Shown: positions 36,327 to 44,954 of the stretch, piece by piece
How positions within the stretch are numbered: the first letter of the stretch is position 1
Layout: the number at the start of each line of letters is the position of its first letter
Source of the DNA: Porcincola intestinalis
Lineage (GTDB): Bacteria; Bacillota; Clostridia; Lachnospirales; Lachnospiraceae
Assembly (NCBI RefSeq): GCF_009696445.1
Contig: NZ_VULZ01000013.1
Location: 38,937-102,936, forward strand
Length of the DNA stretch: 64,000 bases
Direction of reading: 5' to 3'
The notes under the pieces: model-generated
Database searches by the model: none
What the model saw: the letters and a program-made list of their open reading frames with translations, nothing else
Told to the model about the DNA's origin: nothing
Translations under genes and position numbers: made by a program

Positions 36327-36352
36327 CTTTTCGGATTAATTCTGCTTATATT
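36323..36352 (+). promoter_or_regulatory. glyA promoter
   Basis: TTGACT (36323-36328), an 18-bp spacer and TATATT (36347-36352) overlap the end of the CPBP gene and lie 53 bp before the glyA ATG. Confidence 0.6.
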
Positions 36353-36405
36353 TGTAGAAATGCACAAGATGTTGGGTTCAGCCTGTATAAAAAGGAGAGA
36401 ATGCT

Positions 36406-37644
36406 ATGTATTCGCTTGATGAAGTAAGACGAGAAGATCCGGAAGTTGCTTCAGAAATTGAATCCGAGATTGCCAGACAGAACAGCCATATTGAACTGAT
36501 TGCTTCAGAAAACTGGGTATCCCATGCGGTTATGGCAGCGATGGGAAGCCCGTTGACTAACAAGTACGCGGAAGGGTATCCGGGACACCGGTTCTACGGC
36601 GGCTGCGAGTGCGTGGATGTCATCGAAGACATTGCCAGGGAAAGAGCAAAGCAGCTCTTTGGCTGCACATATGCCAATGTCCAGCCTCACTCCGGTGCAC
36701 AGGCCAACATGGCGGTGGAGTTCGCCCTTCTGAAGCCGGGAGATACACTGATGGGCATGAATTTATCAGAAGGAGGACATCTGACACACGGAAGCCCGGC
36801 TAATTTTTCAGGAGCTTATTTCCACGTTGTTCCTTATGGAGTCAACGCAGATGGATATATTGATTATGATGAAGTTGAGCGGATTGCAGAGGAATCGAAA
36901 CCAAAGCTGATCATTGCGGGGGCAAGCGCATATCCGAGGATCATTGATTTTCAGCGGTTTGCGGAGATTGCGCATCGTGTGGGCGCCTATCTGATGGTTG
37001 ACATAGCCCATATAGCAGGACTGGTTGCAACAGGACTTCATCCGAGCCCGTTCCCGTATGCGGATGTTGTGACGACGACAACCCACAAGACGCTTCGCGG
37101 ACCGCGCGGAGGGCTGATTCTGTCCAGTGAGGAGTTTGCGAAGAAGCACAAGCTTAACAAGGCTGTGTTCCCAGGCATCCAGGGAGGCCCTCTGGAGCAT
37201 GTGATTGCAGCCAAGGCTGTCTGTTTCAAAGAGGCGCTTCAGCCGGATTTCAAAGTATATTGCAGCCAGGTGGTGAAGAATGCAAAGGCTCTTGCAGACG
37301 GACTGACAAAAAGAGGAATCCGCCTTGTCTCCGGGGGAACAGATAATCATCTGATGCTGGTAGATCTGACGAATACAGGGAAGACAGGGAAGGAAGTGGA
37401 GACTGCGCTGGATGCAGTCGGAATCACTGCCAACAAGAACACTATCCCGAATGATCCGCAGTCCCCGTTTATCACATCCGGACTCCGCCTCGGAACACCT
37501 GCGGCGACGACAAGAGGGCTGAAGGAAGCAGACTTTGATGTTGTAGCGGATGTGATCGCGAAGACAATTCTGGAAGGAGATGCACAGGCGGAAGCCTGCA
37601 GGAAACTTGTGAAAGCGCTGACAGCCCGGTATCCGCTGAGCTGA
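36406..37644 (+). CDS. glyA: Serine hydroxymethyltransferase
   Basis: PLP enzyme converting serine and tetrahydrofolate to glycine and 5,10-methylene-THF. The 412-residue protein has [51 protein letters not shown], the PLP lysine in [14 protein letters not shown], and [24 protein letters not shown] precedes the ATG. No glycine or purine riboswitch is visible in the 79-bp leader. It contributes to the one-carbon pool used by fhs and metH downstream. Confidence 0.97.
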   Translation: MYSLDEVRREDPEVASEIESEIARQNSHIELIASENWVSHAVMAAMGSPLTNKYAEGYPGHRFYGGCECVDVIEDIARERAKQLFGCTYANVQPHSGAQANMAVEFALLKPGDTLMGMNLSEGGHLTHGSPANFSGAYFHVVPYGVNADGYIDYDEVERIAEESKPKLIIAGASAYPRIIDFQRFAEIAHRVGAYLMVDIAHIAGLVATGLHPSPFPYADVVTTTTHKTLRGPRGGLILSSEEFAKKHKLNKAVFPGIQGGPLEHVIAAKAVCFKEALQPDFKVYCSQVVKNAKALADGLTKRGIRLVSGGTDNHLMLVDLTNTGKTGKEVETALDAVGITANKNTIPNDPQSPFITSGLRLGTPAATTRGLKEADFDVVADVIAKTILEGDAQAEACRKLVKALTARYPLS

Positions 37645-37700
37645 GTGAAGCGTACGGATGTTATATGACAATCCCGATTGAGGAGTAAGACGGTTTATAC

Positions 37701-38555
37701 ATGAAAATACTTGACGCAATTTGGGACGGAACACTGGACACCCTGAAGCTGATTCCGTTCTTGTTTATCACCTACTTGGTAATGGAGTGGGTTGAACATC
37801 GGACATCGGATCATACAAAAACAGCAATCAGAAAAGCCGGGCGTCTGGGACCGCTTGTGGGAGGCATTCTGGGCGTGATTCCGCAGTGTGGTTTCTCCGC
37901 TGCAGCAGCCAGCCTGTATGCCGGGAAGGTTATAACCGCGGGAACCCTGATTGCAGTTTTTCTGTCGACATCGGATGAGATGCTCCCGATCCTGCTGTCT
38001 GAACGAGCAGGAATCGGTTTTATCGCAAAGGTTCTGATTGTGAAGGCACTCTATGGGGTGATCGCAGGATTTTTGGTGGATTTTCTGTTCAGAAAACTGA
38101 ATGAGAGAAGAATCGGGGTTGGTATTCACGGAATCTGTACACAGGAGCATTGTCACTGCGAGAAGGGAATCGTCCGGTCAGCGCTCAAGCATACTGTAAG
38201 CATTACATTCTTTATTCTGCTGATTTCCATTGCGCTGAATATTCTTCTTTCGATCGTAGGGACAGAGAATCTGTCGAACCTGGTTCTGAACCGGCCTGTA
38301 ATCGGAGAAGTACTCGCCGGCCTGATTGGGCTGATACCGAACTGTGCGGCATCAATAGCGCTCACGCAGCTGTATCTGGAGGGGGTCATGAGTGCCGGAG
38401 CGATGGTTTCCGGGCTGATGGTAGGAGCAGGCGTCGGACTGCTTGTGCTGTTCCGCACAAACCGGCATACCAGGCAGAATATCCAGCTGACAATCCTTCT
38501 TTATATACTGGGTGTTGCCGGAGGGCTGATTGTACAGGGGCTCCGGATATTTTGA
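37701..38555 (+). CDS. Putative heavy-metal exporter (ArsP_2/DUF permease family)
   Basis: A 284-residue polytopic membrane protein resembling the family annotated as putative manganese transporter or 10-TM heavy-metal exporter. The two halves look like internal duplicates: GILGVIPQCGFSAAAASLYAG in the first and GLIGLIPNCAASIALTQLYLEG in the second, each with a P-x-C motif in a membrane-adjacent loop. The central cytoplasmic loop has a Cys/His cluster (GICTQEHCHCEKG), suggesting metal binding. Substrate and direction are unproven. No yybP-ykoY riboswitch is visible in the 56-bp gap after glyA. The Shine-Dalgarno is distant (GAGGAG, about 15 nt). Confidence 0.75.
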   Translation: MKILDAIWDGTLDTLKLIPFLFITYLVMEWVEHRTSDHTKTAIRKAGRLGPLVGGILGVIPQCGFSAAAASLYAGKVITAGTLIAVFLSTSDEMLPILLSERAGIGFIAKVLIVKALYGVIAGFLVDFLFRKLNERRIGVGIHGICTQEHCHCEKGIVRSALKHTVSITFFILLISIALNILLSIVGTENLSNLVLNRPVIGEVLAGLIGLIPNCAASIALTQLYLEGVMSAGAMVSGLMVGAGVGLLVLFRTNRHTRQNIQLTILLYILGVAGGLIVQGLRIF

Positions 38556-38681
38556 GCGTGGATGTTTGAAGGGAAAACAGACGGAACCGGGGACTTAGGA
38601 CTTGATCCGGCAGAGAGTATTCGGACAGATATGACGAAACGAGGGGACCGCTTCGTGCGCGTCCGGGAGGGCAGATAACGA

Positions 38682-39560
38682 ATGGATTATATGGTGCGGG
38701 CGGTTGCAGCGGATGAGTCAATCCGTGCATTTGCCGCAACGACAAAAGAGACAGCGGAATACGCACGGCAGGCGCACAGAATGACGCCTGTCTGTACGGC
38801 AGCATTGGGACGGCTGCTCACAGGGACGGTCATGATGGGCAGCATGATGAAGGAAGACAAGGGAGTTCTGACCATCCAGGTAAAGGGCGACGGACCGATT
38901 GGCGCTCTCACAGCAACTGCCGATTCGAAGGGGCATGTGAAAGGATATGTGAATCACCCGGGAATAGAACTTCCCCTGAAGGACAATGGTCATCTGGATG
39001 TTGCCGGAGCCGTCGGGGCAGGGACACTGACTGTCATCCGGGACCTGGGGTTGAGAGAGCCATATGTCGGAACCATCCAGATGCCAAGCGGTGAAATTGC
39101 GGAGGACCTGACCTATTACTTTGCAGAATCTGAGCAGGTGCCAAGCTCTGTCGGGCTTGGTGTTCTGGTTGATACGGATCTCAGTGTCAGGCAGTCCGGC
39201 GGCTTTATCATACAGGTGATGCCTCAGGCGGACGGACAAGTCATTAACCAGCTTGAGACAGCACTCAGGTCAATGCCGTCTGTTACATCCATGCTCTCTG
39301 ATGGCCTGACACCGGAGATGATTCTCGGCCAGGTGCTGGGAGAGTTTGATGTAAAGATCGAAGAGAAGATGCCAGTATCATTCTCATGTGATTGCTCCAA
39401 GGATCGTGTCAGGCATGTCCTGTCGACGTTGCAGATGAGTGATCTTGAGAGTCTGGCTGCAGATAACAAGCCGATCGACATTGCATGCAATTTCTGTGGG
39501 AAGTCCTACCGGTTTGACGCCGGTGAACTCAGGGAAATCGTAGAGAGACGGAAGGGCTGA
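38682..39560 (+). CDS. hslO: Redox-regulated chaperone Hsp33
   Basis: Holdase chaperone activated by oxidative unfolding. The 292-residue protein has the N-terminal core (DYMVRAVAADESIRAFAATT, GRLLTGTVMMGSMMK, LTIQVKGDGPIG) and the C-terminal zinc switch CxC...CxxC, seen as SCDCSKDRV and ACNFCGKSY about 30 residues apart. GGGAGG lies upstream of the ATG. It is preceded by a 126-bp gap in which no convincing promoter was found. Confidence 0.96.
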   Translation: MDYMVRAVAADESIRAFAATTKETAEYARQAHRMTPVCTAALGRLLTGTVMMGSMMKEDKGVLTIQVKGDGPIGALTATADSKGHVKGYVNHPGIELPLKDNGHLDVAGAVGAGTLTVIRDLGLREPYVGTIQMPSGEIAEDLTYYFAESEQVPSSVGLGVLVDTDLSVRQSGGFIIQVMPQADGQVINQLETALRSMPSVTSMLSDGLTPEMILGQVLGEFDVKIEEKMPVSFSCDCSKDRVRHVLSTLQMSDLESLAADNKPIDIACNFCGKSYRFDAGELREIVERRKG

Positions 39561-39621
39561 CAAGACCCTGACGGATGAGCCGGTATCTGGATGATGAAGA
39601 AACCGGAAGAGGGGATCATTC

Positions 39622-41577
39622 ATGTGGGATGGATTTATCAAGACAGCTGCTGTTACACCAAAGATCCGCGTTGCGGATGTTTCCTATAACGCGGAAGAGG
39701 TCATACGGCTTGCCAGAGAGGCAGCTGCAGAAGGGGCAAAGATTATCGTTTTTCCGGAGCTGGTACTGACTGCTTACACATGCGGGGATCTGTTTCTGCA
39801 GGCGCCATTGATCCGGAAGGCCGGCAGGGCGCTCCTTGATGTTGCACATAGAACAGCGGACCTGGAGGCATTGATCTTTGTCGGGCTTCCCGTCGAGATT
39901 TGCGGAAAGCTGTATAATACTGCAGCTGTTCTTCAGAGAGGGAAGATTCTTGGGCTTGTTCCGAAACGGTCGCTCCCCAATTACAACGAATACTACGAGG
40001 CCAGATGGTTTCACCCCGGCGTTGAGGAAGTCACGGAGATTTCATTCTTCGGGCAGACGGTCCCGTTTGGTATGAACCTGCTGTTTCGGTGTATTCCCAA
40101 GGAGGAAGGACTACAGGGCGCGGAAGCTGAGTCCTCCGGGAGTCTTGCAGGCCTGATGATCGGCGCAGAACTTTGCGAGGACTTGTGGACTCCTGATCCG
40201 CCATGCACCAGAGCTGCGATGGCCGGTGCAAACCTGATTGTGAATTTATCGGCATCGGTTGAGGTGACAGGCAAGAACATTTACAGAGAGCAACTGGTTT
40301 CGATGACCTCCGCCAGGCTGATTGCAGGTTATGTCTATGCCAGTGCGGGAGAGGGAGAATCCTCACAGGATCTTGTTTTTGGCGGGCAGAGGCTGATCTG
40401 CGAAAATGGAACGATGCTTGCAGACTCCGGCAGGTTTACGTGCGGAATTACGTATGCAGAGCTTGACATAGACAGGCTTCTGGCGGAGCGCAGGAGAATG
40501 ACGACCTATCCTTCGGAGCCATCCCCGGTTTACAGAGTGGTTCCGTTTACTCTGAAGATGGAAAGAACGGTTCTGACAAGGATCTATAACAGGAGACCAT
40601 TTGTCCCGGATGAGCAGGCTGACAGAGAACGCAGATGTGAGGAGATTCTGACAATCCAGGCATTGGGATTGAAGAAACGGATTGAACATGTGCACAGCAA
40701 GGCGGCTGTGATCGGGATATCGGGAGGACTTGATTCAACACTGGCGCTGCTTGTGACTGCCCGGGCCTTCGATCTGCTTTCCATGGATCACAGTGGGATT
40801 CTTGCTGTCACAATGCCGGCATTCGGAACGACTGACAGGACATATCACAATGCGGTTGAGATGTCGAAAGCACTTGGCTGTACGTTGAAAGAGATCAATA
40901 TCAAGGAGGCCGTCCAGATTCACTTCCGGGATATCGGACATGATCCGTCGGTGACGGATGTAACATATGAAAACGGACAGGCAAGGGAGCGGACACAGAT
41001 CCTGATGGACCTCGCCAATCAGTATGGCGGGATGGTGATCGGAACAGGGGATATGTCGGAGCTGGCGCTGGGATGGGCAACCTACAACGGCGATCATATG
41101 TCCATGTACGCAGTCAACTGTTCGGTTCCGAAGACGCTGGTCAGGCATCTTGTACATTATGCTGCAGATACCTGCGGGGATAAACGGCTGCAGGAAACAC
41201 TCCTGGATGTTCTTGACACGCCGGTGAGCCCTGAGCTGCTTCCTCCGAAGGATGGAAGGATCGCACAGATCACAGAGGATCTGGTAGGACCATATGAGCT
41301 GCATGACTTTTTCCTGTACTATGTCCTGAGGTTCGGATTTGATCCGCTAAAAATCTACAGACTGGCGAAGCTTGCGTTCAAGGGAATTTATGAGGATGAT
41401 GTCATCCTTAAGTGGGAGAAGACATTCTACTGGAGGTTTTTCTCGCAGCAGTATAAGCGGTCTTGCATCCCGGACGGCCCGAAGGTCGGGTCTGTTGCAC
41501 TGTCTCCGAGAGGGGATCTGAGGATGCCGTCAGATGCAGTGGTTTCAATCTGGCGGGAGAAACTGGATCTTCTCTGA
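39622..41577 (+). CDS. nadE: Glutamine-dependent NAD+ synthetase
   Basis: Last step of NAD synthesis, amidating deamido-NAD with ammonia from glutamine. The 651-residue two-domain protein has an N-terminal nitrilase-type glutaminase domain with the Glu-Lys-Cys triad in FPELVLTAYTCGD, VPKRSLPNYNEYYEARWF and IGAELCEDLWTP. The C-terminal synthetase domain has the PP-loop VIGISGGLDSTLALL and GTGDMSELALGWATYNGDHM. AGGGGAT precedes the ATG. It sits 61 bp after hslO, possibly in one transcript. Confidence 0.96.
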   Translation: MWDGFIKTAAVTPKIRVADVSYNAEEVIRLAREAAAEGAKIIVFPELVLTAYTCGDLFLQAPLIRKAGRALLDVAHRTADLEALIFVGLPVEICGKLYNTAAVLQRGKILGLVPKRSLPNYNEYYEARWFHPGVEEVTEISFFGQTVPFGMNLLFRCIPKEEGLQGAEAESSGSLAGLMIGAELCEDLWTPDPPCTRAAMAGANLIVNLSASVEVTGKNIYREQLVSMTSARLIAGYVYASAGEGESSQDLVFGGQRLICENGTMLADSGRFTCGITYAELDIDRLLAERRRMTTYPSEPSPVYRVVPFTLKMERTVLTRIYNRRPFVPDEQADRERRCEEILTIQALGLKKRIEHVHSKAAVIGISGGLDSTLALLVTARAFDLLSMDHSGILAVTMPAFGTTDRTYHNAVEMSKALGCTLKEINIKEAVQIHFRDIGHDPSVTDVTYENGQARERTQILMDLANQYGGMVIGTGDMSELALGWATYNGDHMSMYAVNCSVPKTLVRHLVHYAADTCGDKRLQETLLDVLDTPVSPELLPPKDGRIAQITEDLVGPYELHDFFLYYVLRFGFDPLKIYRLAKLAFKGIYEDDVILKWEKTFYWRFFSQQYKRSCIPDGPKVGSVALSPRGDLRMPSDAVVSIWREKLDLL

Positions 41578-41623
41578 AAAGATGCGGGAGAACGGTAGAA
41601 ATGGAGGATGAGGGAGGTAGGAC

Positions 41624-43312
41624 ATGACGGACAAATCGGATATTGAGATTGCGCAGGCTGCTGAAATAAAGCCAATCCGGGAGATTGCAGAAAAACTTGA
41701 CATAGATGAAAAATATCTGGATTTATATGGAAAGTATAAGGCGAAGATCGACGACAGGCTTCTGAAAGATCAGAAAGATAAACCGGATGGAAAGCTGATC
41801 CTCGTGACAGCCATTACGCCGACACCTGCCGGGGAAGGGAAGACGACGACCTCTGTCGGTCTGGCAGATGGTCTTTCTGTGATCGGGAAGAAAGCCTGTG
41901 CGGTTCTCAGGGAACCATCGCTCGGACCGGTATTTGGACTCAAGGGCGGCGCGGCAGGTGGTGGGTATGCGCAGGTTGTTCCGATGGAGGATATCAATCT
42001 TCATTTCACGGGAGACTTCCATGCGATCGGCGCAGCAAACAATCTGCTCGCGGCTATGATTGATAACTCAATCTACCATGGCAATCCGCTGAATATAGAT
42101 CCGAGAAAGATTACCTGGAAAAGATGTGTGGACATGAACGACCGTCAGCTGCGGTTTATTGTTGACGGATTGGGTGGAAAAGCCAACGGAGTACCCCGAG
42201 AGGATGGATACGATATTACGGTTGCTTCGGAGGTGATGGCGGTATTGTGTCTTTCCTCTGATCTTTCGGATCTGAAGAAAAGACTCTCAAAATTGATTGT
42301 CGGGTATACCTATGGAAAGCTTTCGGAACAGAAGCCTGTAACGGCGGGGGATCTGCATGCGGAAGGCGCAATGGCGGCGCTTTTGAAGGACGCAATCCGC
42401 CCCAATCTGGTTCAGACACTGGAGCATACCCCGGTGATCATCCATGGCGGACCGTTTGCAAACATTGCACACGGCTGCAACTCTGTGATCGCGACAAAGA
42501 TGGGCATGAAACTGGCGGATTATACCGTGACGGAAGCTGGTTTTGGCGCAGATCTGGGAGCTGAGAAGTTTCTGGATATCAAGTGCAGGAAAGCCGGGAT
42601 ACATCCTGATGCCGTGGTAGTGGTGGCGACCGTGCGTGCGCTCAAGATGCATGGAGGGAAGGCAAAGAACCAGCTTGGCGAGGAGGATCTTCAGGCCCTG
42701 AAGGAAGGACTTCCGAACCTGCTCCGTCATGTCAGTAATATCCGGGATGTCTTTGGTCTGCCCTGCGTAGTCGCGCTGAATGCATTTCCGACAGATACAC
42801 AAAAAGAGTGGGAGCTGGTTGAAACAGAATGCAGAAAGCATGACGTGAAGGCTGTCTTGTCTGAGGCATGGGCAAAGGGCGGGGAAGGCAGCAAGGTGCT
42901 TGCACAGGAAGTCGTCAGACTATGTGAAGAGCCGAATCATTTTCGGTACGCCTATGAGCTTGAGGGAACGATTGCAGAGCGGATTGATCAGATTGCCCGA
43001 ATAGTTTACAGGGGAGACGGCGCACTGCTGAATGATGCTGCGGAAAAGGAAGCAGCACAGATTGAGCGAATGGGCTTTGGAAATCTTCCCATCTGTATGG
43101 CAAAGACACAGTATTCATTCTCAGATGACCCGAAGAAGCTTGGAGCTCCGGAGCATTTCAAGGTGACAGTCCGCAGTCTCAGGGTGAATGCCGGGGCCGG
43201 GTTTATTGTGGCACTGACAGGCGACATTATGACGATGCCCGGCCTGCCGACACATCCGGCAGCAGAGAATATTGATGTTGATGAAAACGGAAAAATCACT
43301 GGACTGTTCTGA
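41624..43312 (+). CDS. fhs: Formate-tetrahydrofolate ligase
   Basis: ATP-dependent formation of 10-formyl-THF from formate, a key entry to the folate C1 pool. The 562-residue protein has the ATP-binding loop [21 protein letters not shown], then [39 protein letters not shown] and the C-terminal [26 protein letters not shown] lies before the ATG. It is followed by hisA after 9 bp. With glyA and metH it forms a loose one-carbon cluster. Confidence 0.97.
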   Translation: MTDKSDIEIAQAAEIKPIREIAEKLDIDEKYLDLYGKYKAKIDDRLLKDQKDKPDGKLILVTAITPTPAGEGKTTTSVGLADGLSVIGKKACAVLREPSLGPVFGLKGGAAGGGYAQVVPMEDINLHFTGDFHAIGAANNLLAAMIDNSIYHGNPLNIDPRKITWKRCVDMNDRQLRFIVDGLGGKANGVPREDGYDITVASEVMAVLCLSSDLSDLKKRLSKLIVGYTYGKLSEQKPVTAGDLHAEGAMAALLKDAIRPNLVQTLEHTPVIIHGGPFANIAHGCNSVIATKMGMKLADYTVTEAGFGADLGAEKFLDIKCRKAGIHPDAVVVVATVRALKMHGGKAKNQLGEEDLQALKEGLPNLLRHVSNIRDVFGLPCVVALNAFPTDTQKEWELVETECRKHDVKAVLSEAWAKGGEGSKVLAQEVVRLCEEPNHFRYAYELEGTIAERIDQIARIVYRGDGALLNDAAEKEAAQIERMGFGNLPICMAKTQYSFSDDPKKLGAPEHFKVTVRSLRVNAGAGFIVALTGDIMTMPGLPTHPAAENIDVDENGKITGLF

Positions 43313-43321
43313 GGTAGTGTG

Positions 43322-44125
43322 ATGAGATTTCGTCCCTGTATCGATATCCATAACGGGAAAGTAAAGCAGATTGTCGGAGGCTCGCTCAGAGATGACGGAA
43401 ACTGCGCCATAGAAAATTTCGTGGCGGAGAAATCAGCGGCGGATTTTGCACGTTTTTATCACAAGGACCATCTGAAGGGCGGCCATATCATCCTTTTGAA
43501 TCCGGCTGGGTCGCCATATTACGAGGCAACCAGAGCGGAAGCACTCGAGGCGCTTCATGCTGAACCGGGAGATTTCAGTCTTGGAGGAGGAGTGACGCCG
43601 GAGAATGCGCAGGACTATCTGGATGCGGGAGCATCTCATGTCATTGTAACTTCATATGTTTTTTCAGAAGGACGGTTTAACCGTGAGCACCTTGAACAGA
43701 TGGTTTCAGCGGTAGGAAAAAAACATCTGATTCTGGACTTGTCATGCAGACGGAAGAATGATGGATTTTATATCGTTACAGATCGGTGGCAGAAGTGGTC
43801 GGATGTGAGGCTGAGCGTTCAGGTCCTGAGAAGGCTGTCCGAATTCTGCGATGAATTTCTCATCCATGGAGTGGATACGGAGGGAAGGCAGAGTGGGCCG
43901 CAGCTGGAACTGGTTGAATTAATTGCAGCGGCGTGCGCAGGAGAAGAGCAATGTCTCTTTCCGGTCACATATGCAGGCGGAATCGGAAGCTTTCAGGACC
44001 TTGAAGCCGTCCGGAACCATGGAAAAGGCATGGTCGATGTGACGATCGGAAGTGCGCTGGACTTATTTGGGGGCAGAATGGCGTATCGGTGCGTCCTTGA
44101 GATGTGCGGAGGGGAAACAAAATAA
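43322..44125 (+). CDS. hisA: Phosphoribosylformimino-AICAR ribotide isomerase, eukaryotic-type HisA
   Basis: Histidine biosynthesis isomerase (ProFAR to PRFAR). The sequence follows the plant/fungal-type branch: it opens RFRPCIDIHNGKVKQIVGGS, almost identical in pattern to plant HISN3, and has LGGGVTPENAQDYLDAGASHVIVTSYVF and VTYAGGIGSFQDLEAV. Its length of 267 exceeds the 240-odd residues of standard bacterial HisA. No other his gene lies nearby. The ATG at 43322 is preferred over a GTG one codon earlier. It lies 9 bp after fhs and upstream of the methionine synthase genes. Confidence 0.9.
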   Translation: MRFRPCIDIHNGKVKQIVGGSLRDDGNCAIENFVAEKSAADFARFYHKDHLKGGHIILLNPAGSPYYEATRAEALEALHAEPGDFSLGGGVTPENAQDYLDAGASHVIVTSYVFSEGRFNREHLEQMVSAVGKKHLILDLSCRRKNDGFYIVTDRWQKWSDVRLSVQVLRRLSEFCDEFLIHGVDTEGRQSGPQLELVELIAAACAGEEQCLFPVTYAGGIGSFQDLEAVRNHGKGMVDVTIGSALDLFGGRMAYRCVLEMCGGETK

Positions 44126-44196
44126 CCGGTGTTGTATTTTCACCTCCGGAAGGCCTTTTGCGAGTAGAGTTATTTCTTGAACACAGCAGACGAGCG

Positions 44197-44886
44197 ATGA
44201 ATATGACAGGTAATCCAGAAGAACTGAAGGTCAACAGACGGGAAATCTACAGATATCTGGGGATTCGGAGCGGAGAGCCGGATCAAGCAACACAGGCGCT
44301 GGTGGAGAGTGTTCTCAAAGAGCTGACAGATAACGTACAGCTGAGAGAATTTCATCAGATGTTTCCACTGCATGTTCCACAGGACGAGCTACATACAATT
44401 GATATGACCTGTTTTCGGACACACAGCCGCAGCCTGGAGAAAAACCTGAGAGGATGCAGCGATATCATTGTGATGGCCGCTACAATAGGGTCGAAGGTTG
44501 ACCTGCTGCTGCGCAGGTACAGCCTGACAAATGCAAGCCGGGGTGTTGTAATGCAGGCGGCATCGGCGGCCATGATCGAAGCGTGGTGCAATCTGACAAA
44601 TGATGCCATCAAGACAGAGGCGGCAGGCAGAGGGCTGTATCTCAGACCGCGGTTTTCACCGGGATATGGAGATTTCCCGCTTGACAATCAGCGGGATATT
44701 TTTCAAGCGCTTCAGGTTGAAAAGAGGGTCGGAATCGCATTGACTGAGTCCCTGCTGATGATTCCAAGCAAGTCTGTAACGGCTGTGATTGGGGCGGGAA
44801 GAGATCATTTGCCTTGCGTCAGAGAAGGATGTGAGGTGTGCAGCAAGGCGGACTGCCTCTATCGAAGACATTCAGCAGCCGGGTAA
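44197..44886 (+). CDS. B12-dependent methionine synthase activation domain protein
   Basis: A stand-alone version of the C-terminal reactivation module of MetH, which binds SAM and the reducing partner for reductive methylation of oxidised cobalamin. The SAM-binding signature SPGYGDFPLDNQ and the closing segment (MIPSKSVTAVIGAG, then a cysteine cluster CVREGCEVCSKADC) are present. The 229-residue length fits the domain. The start is uncertain: ATG 44197 gives the family-like NRREIYRYLG opening but lacks a good Shine-Dalgarno. TTG 44158 (with GGAAGG) and ATG 44104, overlapping hisA, are alternatives. metH, which lacks this domain, follows. Confidence 0.88.
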   Translation: MNMTGNPEELKVNRREIYRYLGIRSGEPDQATQALVESVLKELTDNVQLREFHQMFPLHVPQDELHTIDMTCFRTHSRSLEKNLRGCSDIIVMAATIGSKVDLLLRRYSLTNASRGVVMQAASAAMIEAWCNLTNDAIKTEAAGRGLYLRPRFSPGYGDFPLDNQRDIFQALQVEKRVGIALTESLLMIPSKSVTAVIGAGRDHLPCVREGCEVCSKADCLYRRHSAAG

Positions 44887-44954
44887 GCACACGGCAGAAC
44901 GAGGAAATCATTTTCTACAGGGGCTGTCGGCCAGACCCGGGAACAGGAGTGCAT

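Noticed and set aside
37645..37700. yybP-ykoY manganese riboswitch before the metal exporter
   Set aside because: Only 56 bases are available and none resemble the conserved loops.
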